Source of the DNA: Pseudomonas indica NBRC 103045
GTDB lineage: Bacteria > Pseudomonadota > Gammaproteobacteria > Pseudomonadales > Pseudomonadaceae
Length of the DNA stretch: 64,000 nt
NCBI RefSeq assembly: GCF_002091635.1
Contig: NZ_BDAC01000017.1
Coordinates: 1 to 64,000, forward strand
Direction of reading: 5' to 3'
In this document: piece by piece, positions 44,986-54,206 of the stretch
Layout of the letters: every line of letters begins with the position of its first letter
Numbering within the stretch: the first letter of the stretch is position 1
The notes under the pieces: generated by a model
The model's database searches: none
The model's input: the letters and a program-made list of their open reading frames with translations, nothing else
Told to the model about the DNA's origin: nothing
Program-made: the position numbers and the translations under genes

Positions 44986-45765
44986 TCACTGGCGCATGCC
45001 ACGCCCGCTGACCAACAGACGGATGCAATAGACATACAGCACCGCCGTGGCCGCCAGCATGAAGGCGATGGCGGTGCCGATGTTGATGTCCGACACCCCG
45101 AGAATGCCGTAGCGGAACGCATTGACCATGTGCAGGATCGGGTTGGCCATCGACAGCGCCTGCCAGAAGCCCGGCAGCAGGTGGATCGAATAGAACACCC
45201 CGCCCAGGTAAGTCAACGGCGTCAGCACGAAGGTAGGAATGATCGAAATGTCATCGAAGTTGCGCGCATAGACGGCATTGATGAAGCCGCCGAGGGAAAA
45301 GATCGTCGCCGCCAGGGCGATCACCAGCACCGTCACCCCCAGGTGGTGCACAGACAGGTCGGTGAAAAACAGCGACAGCATCGTCACGATGGCCGCCACC
45401 GCAAGACCGCGCAGGATGCCGCCGACCACGTAGCCGATGAGGATGATGTGGGCCGAAACCGGCGAGACCAGCAGCTCTTCGATGGAGCGCTGGAACTTGC
45501 TGCCGAAGAAACTGGACACCACGTTGCCGTAGGCGTTGGTGATCACCGACATCATGATCAGGCCCGGCACGATGAATTCCATGTAGGTAAAGCCGTCCAT
45601 CTCGCCGATGCGCGAACCGATCAACCGGCCGAAGATGACGAAGTACAGCACCATGGTGATCGCCGGCGGCAGCAGGGTCTGCGGCCAGATGCGCAGGAAG
45701 CGGCGCACCTCGCGCACGACGATGGTCTGCAGGGCAATCAGGTTCGGGCGCAGTTCACTGCTCAT
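44986..45765 (-). CDS. ABC-2 type transporter permease
   Basis: A 259-aa protein with six membrane segments, ABC-2 family. Signature region: 'SIIPTFVLTPLTYLGGVFYSIHLLPGFWQAL'. It overlaps the ATPase gene by 4 nt. Together they form a two-gene exporter of the YadG/YadH type, with unknown substrate (PA2811-PA2812 in PAO1). Confidence 0.93.
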   Translation of the reverse strand: MSSELRPNLIALQTIVVREVRRFLRIWPQTLLPPAITMVLYFVIFGRLIGSRIGEMDGFTYMEFIVPGLIMMSVITNAYGNVVSSFFGSKFQRSIEELLVSPVSAHIILIGYVVGGILRGLAVAAIVTMLSLFFTDLSVHHLGVTVLVIALAATIFSLGGFINAVYARNFDDISIIPTFVLTPLTYLGGVFYSIHLLPGFWQALSMANPILHMVNAFRYGILGVSDINIGTAIAFMLAATAVLYVYCIRLLVSGRGMRQ

Positions 45766-46694
45766 TTCGCCACCTTCGCCAGGTTCTGTTCCACCAGGGA
45801 GACGAACAGCTCCTCGAGGCGGTTGGTCTTGTTGCGCAGGCTGAAGACCTCGATGTGCTGCGCCGCCAATTGGCGGAACAGCTCGGTGATGCCGAGGTGC
45901 TTCTCCACCTGCACTTCCAGGGTATGGGAATCCAGCAGGCGAGCCGGGTAGCCCTCCAGTTGCGGCTCGATCAACAGCGACTCCTTGAGGTCGAGCACGA
46001 AGGTTTCCACGTGCAGCTTCTTCAACAGCTCGCGCATGCTGGTGTTCTCGACGATGCGCCCGTGGTCGATGATGCCGATGTTGCGGCAGAGCTGCTCGGC
46101 CTCTTCCAGATAGTGCGTGGTGAGGATGATGGTGATGCCTTTCTGGTTCAGCTCGGTGAGGAAACTCCACATCGAGCGACGCAGCTCGATGTCCACCCCG
46201 GCGGTCGGCTCGTCGAGGATCAGCAGGCGCGGCCGATGGACCAGCGCCCGGGCGATCATCAGGCGCCGCTTCATGCCGCCGGACAGCTCGCGGGACGCGG
46301 AATTGCGCTTGTCCCACAGGCCGAGCTGGTTCAGATACTCCTCGGCGCGCTCCTTCGCCAGCTTGCTCGGAATCCCGTAATAGCCGGCCTGGGTCACGAC
46401 AATGTCGAAAACCTTCTCGAACTGGTTGAAGTTGAATTCCTGGGGCACCACGCCGAGGCAACGCTTCAGCGCATAGGGCTCCTTGTCCAGGTCGTGACCG
46501 AACACGTTCACCGTGCCGCTGGTCTTGTTCACCAGGGTGGAGAGGATGCCGATAGTGGTGGACTTGCCGGCACCGTTGGGGCCGAGCAAGGCGAAGAAAT
46601 CGCCTTCGGCCACGTCCAGATCGATGCCCTTGAGGGCCTGGAATCCGTTGCCGTAGGTCTTGGTCAACTGCCGGATGGACAGGGCGGAACTCAT
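45762..46694 (-). CDS. ABC transporter ATP-binding protein (YadG type)
   Basis: A 310-aa ATPase. Walker A is 'LLGPNGAGKSTTIG' (residues ~37-50), signature 'ELSGGMKRRLMIARALVH', Walker B 'LLILDEPTAGVDI' and His-switch 'TTHYLEEAE'. A C-terminal extension of about 80 residues is typical of exporters of this group. It is the first gene of the pair with the permease. Confidence 0.94.
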   Translation of the reverse strand: MSSALSIRQLTKTYGNGFQALKGIDLDVAEGDFFALLGPNGAGKSTTIGILSTLVNKTSGTVNVFGHDLDKEPYALKRCLGVVPQEFNFNQFEKVFDIVVTQAGYYGIPSKLAKERAEEYLNQLGLWDKRNSASRELSGGMKRRLMIARALVHRPRLLILDEPTAGVDIELRRSMWSFLTELNQKGITIILTTHYLEEAEQLCRNIGIIDHGRIVENTSMRELLKKLHVETFVLDLKESLLIEPQLEGYPARLLDSHTLEVQVEKHLGITELFRQLAAQHIEVFSLRNKTNRLEELFVSLVEQNLAKVAK

Positions 46695-46786
46695 GTCGGA
46701 TGCACGTGCAGAGAAAGGAAGAAGCTAGATAAGGGCTGGAACGGCCAATTGCAACCGTTTGACCTCATTCACAGTTATAAGGCGAC

Positions 46787-47407
46787 TCAGGTCAACTCGG
46801 TCATCACCCCATCCCGATAGGCCCGCCGTTGCTTCAAGCGCTCGTACCAGGCTTCCAGCGCCGGCCGCGGCTGCCGCTCGATGGGCATTTCGAACCAGCC
46901 GTAGATAAAGCTGCCCAGCGGGATATCGCCCATGCCCAGGCGCTCGCCGGACAGGAACGGCTGTGTCTCCAGAGCCCGCGCGGGGATGGCCAGCAGCTCG
47001 TTGCAGCGGGCGACGGCCGCCTGGATGGCGGGCAGGTCGCGCTCCGCCTCGGATGTACGCACCAGCCCCCAGAACACGGTCCGGAAGGGATCGACAAAGG
47101 ACGTGCTCATCCAGTCCATCCAGCGGTCGGCACTGGCCCGCTGCGTCAACAAGTCCGGCAGCAACGAGCCTTCGCCATGGCGAGCACAGAGGTAGCGGAC
47201 GATGGCATTGGATTCCCAGAGCAGGAAATCGCCGTCCTCGATCAAAGGCACCAGACCGTTCGGATTCTTCGCCCGGAACGCCGGGTCGTTCACCACACCG
47301 AACGCGCCACCGGCATCGATCCGCTCGTACGGCAGGCCGAGTTCCTCGGCACACCAGAGCACCTTGCGCACGTTGTTGGAATTCTTCCGCCCCCAGATCT
47401 TCAGCAT
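46787..47407 (-). CDS. Glutathione S-transferase family protein
   Basis: A 206-aa GST. The N-terminal thioredoxin fold has 'GRKNSNNVRKVLWCAEELGLPYE' (Ser/Asn at the catalytic position) and the cis-Pro 'GLVPLIEDGDFLLWES', with the glutathione-binding ES pair. The C-terminal helical domain ends 'RRAYRDGVMTELT'. It probably conjugates or reduces electrophiles; the substrate is unknown. PA2813 type. Confidence 0.92.
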   Translation of the reverse strand: MLKIWGRKNSNNVRKVLWCAEELGLPYERIDAGGAFGVVNDPAFRAKNPNGLVPLIEDGDFLLWESNAIVRYLCARHGEGSLLPDLLTQRASADRWMDWMSTSFVDPFRTVFWGLVRTSEAERDLPAIQAAVARCNELLAIPARALETQPFLSGERLGMGDIPLGSFIYGWFEMPIERQPRPALEAWYERLKQRRAYRDGVMTELT

Positions 47408-47439
47408 TTCCGCTCTCCACCATCGTGTCGCCGAGCAGT

Positions 47440-48108
47440 CTAGCCGCTCTCGCTGCCGCTGGCTTCCCGATGCATGTCACCCAACAGGGGTGGCGCATCG
47501 GCGGCGAACAAGTGCGGGTAGCATCGCTCCAGATGGCCGAAGAACAGCGATTCCGGCAGATCGTCGAACTGGCCATGGTCGACCAGATACTCCATGTAAC
47601 GCTGCCCCTGGCGGTTGAATGGATGAAAAACGCTGTCCTGCCGGCCGTCGAACTCCAACGGCTCCACGTCAAACAGACGGCACAGGGCCAGGTTGAACGC
47701 AGGTGTCGCCTTGACCCATCGTCCATCCAGATACAGCTCGGTGTAGCCATGCATGGCGAACACCTCGCTCCGCAGCAATTCCAGCAGGCGCGGCGTGGAC
47801 AGATGGTTGCGTACGTCGGCCAGGCCGATCCGTGCCGGGATGCCGCAATGCCGGGCGCAAGCGGCCAGCAGAATCGCCTTCGGCACGCAATAGCTTTCGC
47901 CGGAGACCAGGGCATGGCTGGCCTTCAAGGTATCCGGATCGCGGCTGAACGAGTAAGGGTTGTAGCGGATGCCGTCGCGCACCGCGTAATAGAGAGCGAT
48001 TGCCTGCTCCAGCGGGTCTCGGCTCGTCCCGCAGGCACGTTCGGCGAACTCCACTACCAGGGGGTGGTCACTATCCACGAAGCGGCCGGGTCGAAGGAAT
48101 GGCTGCAT
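47440..48108 (-). CDS. Transglutaminase-like cysteine peptidase family protein
   Basis: A 222-aa cytoplasmic protein of the transglutaminase-like fold. The catalytic Cys is in 'GESYCVPKAILLAACARHCGIPAR' and the His in 'MHGYTELYLDGRWVKATPAFN'. The position usually held by the third catalytic residue Asp (…DPT) is Thr-Pro here, so the triad is atypical, as in the PA2814 group. The start at 48108 avoids a long extension lacking a ribosome site. Confidence 0.82.
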   Translation of the reverse strand: MQPFLRPGRFVDSDHPLVVEFAERACGTSRDPLEQAIALYYAVRDGIRYNPYSFSRDPDTLKASHALVSGESYCVPKAILLAACARHCGIPARIGLADVRNHLSTPRLLELLRSEVFAMHGYTELYLDGRWVKATPAFNLALCRLFDVEPLEFDGRQDSVFHPFNRQGQRYMEYLVDHGQFDDLPESLFFGHLERCYPHLFAADAPPLLGDMHREASGSESG

Positions 48109-48260
48109 GGCGGTTCTCCCATATGGCTGCCGCCAGTCTATCCGGGCGATCGCCGCCCGCGTCACGACGATTCGGCCAGCCTCTCCGCCCATGCCGCCAG
48201 ATCGGCCGACTAAGCTGAAGGCACACCGCCGCCGATGGCTGCCGCACCTGGAGAAAATGG

Positions 48261-50708
48261 ATGTCGCTCGTCTGGATATTGATTCTGCTACTGGGCATCG
48301 CCTGCCTCGCTCACTGGCGTCTGGCGCCCCTGCCGTCCCTGGCGCTGGTCGCGCTCTACCTCGTCGTCATGGGAAGCGCCGACGAGGTTCCCGGCTGGCT
48401 GATGCTGATCCTCTGGCTGCTCTGGCTGGCGGTCGCCCTGCCGCTGCTGATCCCGGAACTCCGTCGCACGTTGATCACCGGGCCGATGTTCGACTGGTTC
48501 CGCAAGATTCTGCCGCCTATCTCGGACACCGAGCGCGAGGCCATCGATGCCGGCACCGTCTGGTGGGACGGCGAGCTGTTCAGCGGTCGCCCCGATTGGG
48601 ACAAGCTCCTCGCCTATCCACCGGCCAGGCTCACCGAAGAAGAGCGCGCCTTCCTCGACGGACCGACCGAACGACTTTGTGCCATGGTCGACGATTGGCA
48701 GGTCGGCCAGCGCATGGACCTGCCGGAAGAGGTCTGGGCCTATATCAAGGAGCAAGGCTTCTTCGCCCTGATCATCCCGAAGGAATACGGCGGCAAGGGT
48801 TTCTCCGCCTATGCCCACTCGCAAATCGTGATGAAGCTGGCGACCCGCAGCGGCGACCTGGCATCCACCGTGATGGTGCCCAACTCCCTCGGCCCGGCCG
48901 AGCTGCTGCTGCATTACGGCACCGAGGACCAGCGCAACCGCTACCTGCCGCGACTGGCCAGCGGCGAGGAAATCCCCTGTTTCGCCCTGACCGGCCCCTA
49001 CGCCGGCTCCGATGCCGGAGCCATGCACGACACCGGCATCATCTGCCGCGGCCAGTGGCAGGGCGAAGAGGTGCTCGGCCTGCGTCTCAACTGGGAAAAG
49101 CGCTATATCACCCTCGGCCCGGTGGCCACTCTCCTCGGCCTGGCCTTCAAGACCTACGACCCCGACCACCTGCTCGGCGAGCGTGAAGAACTGGGCATCT
49201 CGCTGGCGCTGATCCCCACCGACCTGCCCGGCGTCGAGATCGGCCGGCGTCACATTCCCCTCGGCGCCGCCTTCATGAACGGCCCCAATTCCGGCAAGGA
49301 TGTGTTCGTGCCGTTGGGCTTCATCATCGGCGGCCAGGACATGATCGGCAAAGGCTGGATGATGCTGATGAATTGCCTCTCGGTCGGCCGCTCCATCTCG
49401 CTGCCGGCGGTCGGTACCAGCGCGGCCAAGGCCACCGGCTACGCCAGTGGGCGCTATGCGCAGGTCCGCGAACAGTTCAACGTGCCGCTGGCCGCCTTCG
49501 AAGGCATCCAGGAAGCCCTGGCGCGTATCGCCGGTAACGCCTGGCTGATGGATAGCGCCCGGGTACTCACCGCCAACGCCGTCGACCTGGGGGAAAAACC
49601 CTCGGTCCTGTCCGCCGTGCTCAAGTACCACCTCACCGAGCGAGGTCGCGAATGCATCGCTCACGCCATGGATATCCACGGCGGCAAAGGCATCATCATG
49701 GGACCGAAGAACTACCTCGCGCGCTCCTGGCAGGCGGCGCCGATCTTCATCACCGTGGAGGGGGCGAATATCCTTTCGCGTAACCTGATGATCTTCGGCC
49801 AGGGTGCCATCCGCTGCCATCCCTACGTGCTCAAGGAAATGGAACTGGCCAGCGCGCAGAACCAGGACGCCGCACGCCTGGCGTTCGATGGGCTGCTCCT
49901 GCGGCACATCGGATTCGCCGTGGGCAACGCCGCGAGCACCCTGGTGCTGAGCCTGACGTTCGGCCTACTGGGCCAGGCGCCGGGCCGAGGGCTTCTGCCC
50001 GGCTACTTCCGCAAGCTGAACCGTCTCGCGGCCGCCTTCGCCCTGCTCGCGGACCTCAGCATGATGCTGCTCGGCGGCGACCTGAAACGCCGCGAACGAC
50101 TGTCGGCGCGCCTCGGCGACGTGCTCAGCTACCTCTACCTCGGCTCGGCGGCGCTCAAGCGCTATCACGACCTCGGCTATCCGGAATCCCAGGAAGCGCT
50201 ACTGCGCTGGTCGCTGGAGGAGTCCCTGGCGGAAGCGGAGAAAGCGCTGGAGGGCATTCTCGGTAACTTCCCGAACCGCGTGCTCGGCTGCGCCCTGCGC
50301 GTGCTGGTGTTCCCCTTCGGTCGTCGACACAAGGGGCCTTCGGATGCGCTGGACGAGCAGGTCGCGGAGGTCCTCGGTCGCCCCGATGGCGATCCGGCCC
50401 TGGAGCAACTCGTCGAGGGCTGCTACCGCCCGCAGGACCCGCAGGATGCGGTAGGCGCCCTGCGACATGCCTATAACCTGCTGCAGGCCAGCCGCGACAC
50501 CGCCAGAAAGCTCCAGCATGCGCTCAAGGATGGCCGCGTGGTTCCGAAAGCCGGGGAAAACCCCATCGATGCCGCCCTCGCCACCGGTGCTCTGGAGCCA
50601 GGCGAAGCGCAACGTCTGCATGAAGCGGAACAGGCGCGACGGGCGGTGATCGATGTCGACGATTATGCCAAGGAGGACTTGCAACTGGAGGCCGGCAAGG
50701 TTCGCTGA
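48261..50708 (+). CDS. fadE: Acyl-CoA dehydrogenase FadE
   Basis: An 815-aa FadE-type enzyme, longer than ordinary acyl-CoA dehydrogenases (~380 aa). Two membrane-associated helices occupy residues 1-60. The dehydrogenase core follows, with FAD site 'CFALTGPYAGSDAGAMHD' and 'DIHGGKGIIMGPKNYLARSWQAAPI'. A C-terminal region of about 270 residues typical of FadE ends the protein. It catalyses the first step of β-oxidation. Confidence 0.95.
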   Translation: MSLVWILILLLGIACLAHWRLAPLPSLALVALYLVVMGSADEVPGWLMLILWLLWLAVALPLLIPELRRTLITGPMFDWFRKILPPISDTEREAIDAGTVWWDGELFSGRPDWDKLLAYPPARLTEEERAFLDGPTERLCAMVDDWQVGQRMDLPEEVWAYIKEQGFFALIIPKEYGGKGFSAYAHSQIVMKLATRSGDLASTVMVPNSLGPAELLLHYGTEDQRNRYLPRLASGEEIPCFALTGPYAGSDAGAMHDTGIICRGQWQGEEVLGLRLNWEKRYITLGPVATLLGLAFKTYDPDHLLGEREELGISLALIPTDLPGVEIGRRHIPLGAAFMNGPNSGKDVFVPLGFIIGGQDMIGKGWMMLMNCLSVGRSISLPAVGTSAAKATGYASGRYAQVREQFNVPLAAFEGIQEALARIAGNAWLMDSARVLTANAVDLGEKPSVLSAVLKYHLTERGRECIAHAMDIHGGKGIIMGPKNYLARSWQAAPIFITVEGANILSRNLMIFGQGAIRCHPYVLKEMELASAQNQDAARLAFDGLLLRHIGFAVGNAASTLVLSLTFGLLGQAPGRGLLPGYFRKLNRLAAAFALLADLSMMLLGGDLKRRERLSARLGDVLSYLYLGSAALKRYHDLGYPESQEALLRWSLEESLAEAEKALEGILGNFPNRVLGCALRVLVFPFGRRHKGPSDALDEQVAEVLGRPDGDPALEQLVEGCYRPQDPQDAVGALRHAYNLLQASRDTARKLQHALKDGRVVPKAGENPIDAALATGALEPGEAQRLHEAEQARRAVIDVDDYAKEDLQLEAGKVR

Positions 50709-50778
50709 ACCGCCGGCAAGACGACAACCGTGCGCGGGCCAGCCTATAATCCCGCGCCCTTACAGCTACAGGTATCCC

Positions 50779-51186
50779 ATGGCCAATCCGCATCTCGATC
50801 ATCATCTGGCCCTGCTCGCCCACCTGCGCGGCATCCTGCTCGCCATGGGCGAAGCCGAACAGATCTCCGACGAAAGCCACGCGCTGTTCCTCGAACGCTT
50901 CGACGAACTGCTCATGAGCCTGCCGAATATCCCTGAGGACCGGCACCTCGGCCAGGACCTGATCTGCCAGGTCTTCCACCGCTACCCGCAGATCGCCCAC
51001 CTGGTGCCGCGCGACCTGCTGTGGTTCTTCGGTGGCGATTGCCTGCACTTCATGCCTGACGATGAAATCGCCCTGTTCCAGGAGCTCGACGAGCGCCGCT
51101 ACGAAGCCGAGCAGAATGGCCTGCCCTTCGACTGGAACCAGGAAAAGCAGCTTCTCGCACTGCCGCAGGAAAGCAGCAAGCACTGA
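50779..51186 (+). CDS. PA2817-family protein
   Basis: A 135-aa acidic protein (start MANPHLDHHLALLAHLRG; contains 'DLLWFFGGDCLHFMPDDEIALFQELDERR'). It is found in Pseudomonas next to fadE, with no known function. There is no signal peptide. ATG at 50779 follows an AGG site. Confidence 0.87.
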   Translation: MANPHLDHHLALLAHLRGILLAMGEAEQISDESHALFLERFDELLMSLPNIPEDRHLGQDLICQVFHRYPQIAHLVPRDLLWFFGGDCLHFMPDDEIALFQELDERRYEAEQNGLPFDWNQEKQLLALPQESSKH

Positions 51187-51191
51187 CCGGA

Positions 51192-51219
51192 AGGCCCGCC
51201 CGGCTATGCCGGCGGGCCT
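51192..51219. terminator. Hairpin between convergent PA2817-type and DUF1624-type genes
   Basis: Stem AGGCCCGCC (51192-51200) and GGCGGGCCT (51211-51219) with a 10-nt loop; no strong T-run. Confidence 0.6.
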
Positions 51220-51222
51220 CCA

Positions 51223-52389
51223 TCAGAAGTATTTCAGCCAGGCGATATCACGCCTGCGCGCCTTCACCGCGGCAAACCAGCGCACGGCGGGATACAGTAC
51301 TACCGCCAGCACAACCGCACACAGCCAGACCGCCCCCACCGAATCGAACCCGAAATAATCGCCCTGGTTCAGGCTCCAGACCTGTACAGCCGACAGGTAC
51401 AGCACCTTCAGCACGTACAGGTGCAACAGATAGAAAAACATCGGGGCACCGCCGAAGACCACCAGCGGCACCAGCCAACGACTCCCCTCCCGCCGCTCGA
51501 ACCAGCGCAGCAGTGACAGGCCGACACCCAGCGTCAGGGCCAGGAACAACAGCGACGGCGGATACTTGGTGACGTTGAAGAAACTCATCAGCGTGACAAC
51601 GGCCGTCTCGCCTTCGACCCAGGGCTTTTCCCCATAACCATTGGCCAGACGAACCAGCACGAACCCCACTAGCGCAGCGACACCCCAGGCCAGCAGCCGC
51701 CTCTGCCGCACCGCTGGCGCCACGTCACCGGCGAACCAGGGGCCCACCGCGTACCCGAGCGCGATTACCCCGATCCACGGCAGCAAAGGGTAGGACGTGC
51801 GCAACCGCAACGCTTCCGAGAACACCAGCCAACCACGGTCGTGCAGGATCGCCCAAGGCACATGAAGCAAGGAGCCCGTCTCGAAATGCAGCGGGTCCAA
51901 CAGGTTATGCCCGGCGACGATCACCATTCCCAGGACGATCAACGCCACCCGCGGCAGCCAGACCAGCGCGGACAGCGCCAGCATGCTGAGCCCTATCGCC
52001 CAGATGACCTGCAGATAAATGACGTGAGGTGGAAATTGGAACGTCCAGGCGAAGTTGACGAGCGTCACCTCCAGTACGACCAGGAACAGCCCCCGCTTGA
52101 ACAGGAATGCCGAAACGCCAGCGCGGCCGCTGTGCTTCTCACCATAGAGAAACGCGGACAACCCGGTGAGGAAAACAAATACCGGAGCACACAGATGCGC
52201 CAACGTCCGACTGACGAACAGATCCGGGCTGGTATTGCCGACATCCATTGGGTCCAGCACCTGTCGATGCAGGAAAAAGGTCTCGCGCACATGGTCGAGC
52301 AGCATAAAGAGAATCACCAAACCACGGAGTGCGTCGATGGAGCGCAGGCGAGTGGTGACGGTAGGAATAACAGTAACGGGCGTGTTCAT
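51223..52389 (-). CDS. DUF1624 / heparan-alpha-glucosaminide N-acetyltransferase-like membrane protein
   Basis: A 388-aa integral membrane protein with about ten segments. The signature 'RLRSIDALRGLVILFMLLDHVRE' (residues ~14-36) contains the conserved Asp and His of this acyltransferase-like family. Bacterial members are proposed to acylate sugars across the membrane; none of the details can be read here. The start at 52389 avoids an unsupported 31-residue extension. It stands alone. Confidence 0.85.
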   Translation of the reverse strand: MNTPVTVIPTVTTRLRSIDALRGLVILFMLLDHVRETFFLHRQVLDPMDVGNTSPDLFVSRTLAHLCAPVFVFLTGLSAFLYGEKHSGRAGVSAFLFKRGLFLVVLEVTLVNFAWTFQFPPHVIYLQVIWAIGLSMLALSALVWLPRVALIVLGMVIVAGHNLLDPLHFETGSLLHVPWAILHDRGWLVFSEALRLRTSYPLLPWIGVIALGYAVGPWFAGDVAPAVRQRRLLAWGVAALVGFVLVRLANGYGEKPWVEGETAVVTLMSFFNVTKYPPSLLFLALTLGVGLSLLRWFERREGSRWLVPLVVFGGAPMFFYLLHLYVLKVLYLSAVQVWSLNQGDYFGFDSVGAVWLCAVVLAVVLYPAVRWFAAVKARRRDIAWLKYF

Positions 52390-52460
52390 TCGACGGTCGC
52401 AAGATAGGGCCCAGGGAGCCCGACTTATCATCGAAGCGGGCCGAAACTTGGCTGGCAGAT

Positions 52461-52661
52461 ATGCAACATTATAACAAAACAATATTACTGGTGGACGAAC
52501 TCAACCGCGTCTTATCCGGCCAACCACCCAGTGGCTTCGTCGGCCAACCCTTGCTGATCACTGCGCAAGTGTTGCGCGAGAGCGAGAACACCAGCATCGA
52601 ACTCGGCACCAGCCAAGTGGAAGCCTATCTGCGTCTGTGGCGGCCACGAATCGGTCGTTAA
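52461..52661 (+). pseudogene. Possible C-terminal remnant of a sugar ABC transporter binding protein
   Basis: The frame holds 'VDELNRVLSGQPPSGFVGQPLLIT', which resembles the C-terminus of type 1 periplasmic sugar-binding proteins. Upstream and downstream residues show no such similarity and there is no ribosome site or signal peptide. I read it as a possible decayed fragment, at low confidence. The 218 bp from here to aroQ otherwise hold only the operator region. Confidence 0.25.
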
Positions 52662-52798
52662 CGGCGCGCTGGGCGTAATTTATCCAGAGGCAGTCGATAA
52701 TCGCACGCTTTATCGGCATGCCGAGCGCACCAGCCGTGCTACTCGAACCCCCCGTCAATCCTGGTTTTTAACCCCTACTGTATATCTGGAATGGGTCG

Positions 52799-52859
52799 AG
52801 GGACGCCGTCGAAGCAGATTGACTGGATTAACCAGTTAGTACATTTTCATGGCGTCCCT
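52799..52859. promoter_or_regulatory. aroQ promoter region: TetR-type operator nested in a 9-bp inverted repeat
   Basis: The 14-bp palindrome ATTAACCAGTTAGT (52827-52840) lies 40 bp before the aroQ ATG. AGGGACGCC (52799-52807) and GGCGTCCCT (52851-52859) form a perfect 9-bp inverted repeat around it. The core AACCAGTTAGTACATT is identical to the transporter promoter (60402-60417 read on the other strand). Confidence 0.6.
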
Positions 52860-52879
52860 GATAACAACAAGAGACCCCT

Positions 52880-53320
52880 ATGACGCCCTGCATCCTGGTG
52901 CTCAACGGCCCCAATCTGAACCTACTCGGAGCCCGCGAACCGGCCACCTATGGTCATGAGACGCTCGCCGATATCTCCCGCCTGTGCGCCGACACCGCGG
53001 CCGAGTGCGGACTGAGCATCGAGTTCCGCCAGACCAATCACGAAGGCGAGCTGCTCGACTGGATTCACGGCGCACGCGGGCGCTGCGCCGGCATCCTGAT
53101 CAATCCGGCAGCCTGGACCCATACCTCGGTGGCCATCCGCGACGCGCTGGTGGCCAGCGAACTGCCGGTGCTCGAAGTGCACCTGTCCAACGTGCACAAG
53201 CGCGAGCCCTTCCGCCATCACTCCTTCGTCTCGCCGATCGCCGTCGGGGTGATCTGCGGTCTCGGCAGCCAGGGCTATCGCCTGGGGCTGCAGTACTTCA
53301 GTCAACTGCTCAAGGGATGA
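52880..53320 (+). CDS. aroQ: Type II 3-dehydroquinate dehydratase
   Basis: A 146-aa dodecameric-type enzyme. The catalytic Tyr is in 'ATYGHETL' (residue ~24); '[16 protein letters not shown]' and '[17 protein letters not shown]' bind substrate. It converts 3-dehydroquinate to 3-dehydroshikimate. Next to a shikimate dehydrogenase and quiC, it most likely acts in quinate catabolism rather than aromatic amino-acid synthesis. The stop is 4 bp before the next start. Confidence 0.97.
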   Translation: MTPCILVLNGPNLNLLGAREPATYGHETLADISRLCADTAAECGLSIEFRQTNHEGELLDWIHGARGRCAGILINPAAWTHTSVAIRDALVASELPVLEVHLSNVHKREPFRHHSFVSPIAVGVICGLGSQGYRLGLQYFSQLLKG

Positions 53321-53324
53321 CACC

Positions 53325-54176
53325 ATGTCCGCTGCCCAACCCAGCATCCTAGCCGGCCTGATCGGTGCCGGCATCCAGGCTTCGCGCACGCCGGCCCTGC
53401 ACGAACGCGAGGGCGATGCCCAGGAGCTGCGCTACCTCTACCGGCTGATCGACCTGGACGCACTCGGCCTCGACGCCAGCGCCCTGCCCCACCTGCTCGA
53501 CGCCGCGCAGTACATGGGCTTCACCGGGCTGAACATCACCTTCCCATGCAAACAGGCAGTCATTCCGCTGCTCGACGAACTGTCGGACGAGGCGCGCAGT
53601 ATTGGCGCGGTGAACACCGTGGTCTTCAAGGATGGAAAGCGCGTCGGTCACAACACCGACTGCCTGGGTTTCGCCGAGGGCTTCCGACGCGGCCTGCCGG
53701 GCGTGGCGCGGCAACGGGTGGTACAGATGGGAGCCGGAGGCGCCGGGGCCGCGGTGGGCCATGCCTTACTCAGCGAGGGCGTCGAACAGCTGAGCCTGTT
53801 CGACGTCGAGCCGCCGCGCGCCCAGGCCCTGGCGGCCAATCTCAACCAGCACTTCGGCGCGGGCCGCGTGCTGGTCGGCGCGGATCTGCCCTCAGCCATG
53901 GCCGTGGCCGACGGTCTGGTCAACACCACCCCCATGGGTATGGCCAAGCTTCCCGGCACGCCGGTACCGAAGGCATTGCTGCGCCCGGCGTTGTGGGTCG
54001 CCGAGATCGTCTATTTCCCATTGGAGACCGAGCTGCTGCGCGATGCCCGCGCCCTTGGCTGCCGGACGCTGGACGGCGGCAACATGGCGGTGTTCCAGGC
54101 GGTCAAGGCGTTCGAGATGTTCAGCGGCCGGGAGGCCGATGCCCAGCGGATGCTGGCGCATTTCGCCAGTTTTTGA
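53325..54176 (+). CDS. Shikimate/quinate dehydrogenase (AroE family), catabolic
   Basis: A 283-aa oxidoreductase. The substrate pocket has 'SRTPALHEREG' (Ser near 20), catalytic Lys in 'GLNITFPCKQAVIP', Asp in 'NTDCLGFAEG' and a nucleotide loop 'GAGGAG'. After β2 the sequence is 'LFDVEPPRA': an acidic Asp where NADP enzymes have an Arg motif. This points to NAD, as expected for degradation. It would feed dehydroshikimate to QuiC. Cotranscribed with aroQ. Confidence 0.88.
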   Translation: MSAAQPSILAGLIGAGIQASRTPALHEREGDAQELRYLYRLIDLDALGLDASALPHLLDAAQYMGFTGLNITFPCKQAVIPLLDELSDEARSIGAVNTVVFKDGKRVGHNTDCLGFAEGFRRGLPGVARQRVVQMGAGGAGAAVGHALLSEGVEQLSLFDVEPPRAQALAANLNQHFGAGRVLVGADLPSAMAVADGLVNTTPMGMAKLPGTPVPKALLRPALWVAEIVYFPLETELLRDARALGCRTLDGGNMAVFQAVKAFEMFSGREADAQRMLAHFASF

Positions 54177-54206
54177 AGAGGGTGATATTTAGCTGTGTGC
54201 GTAACC

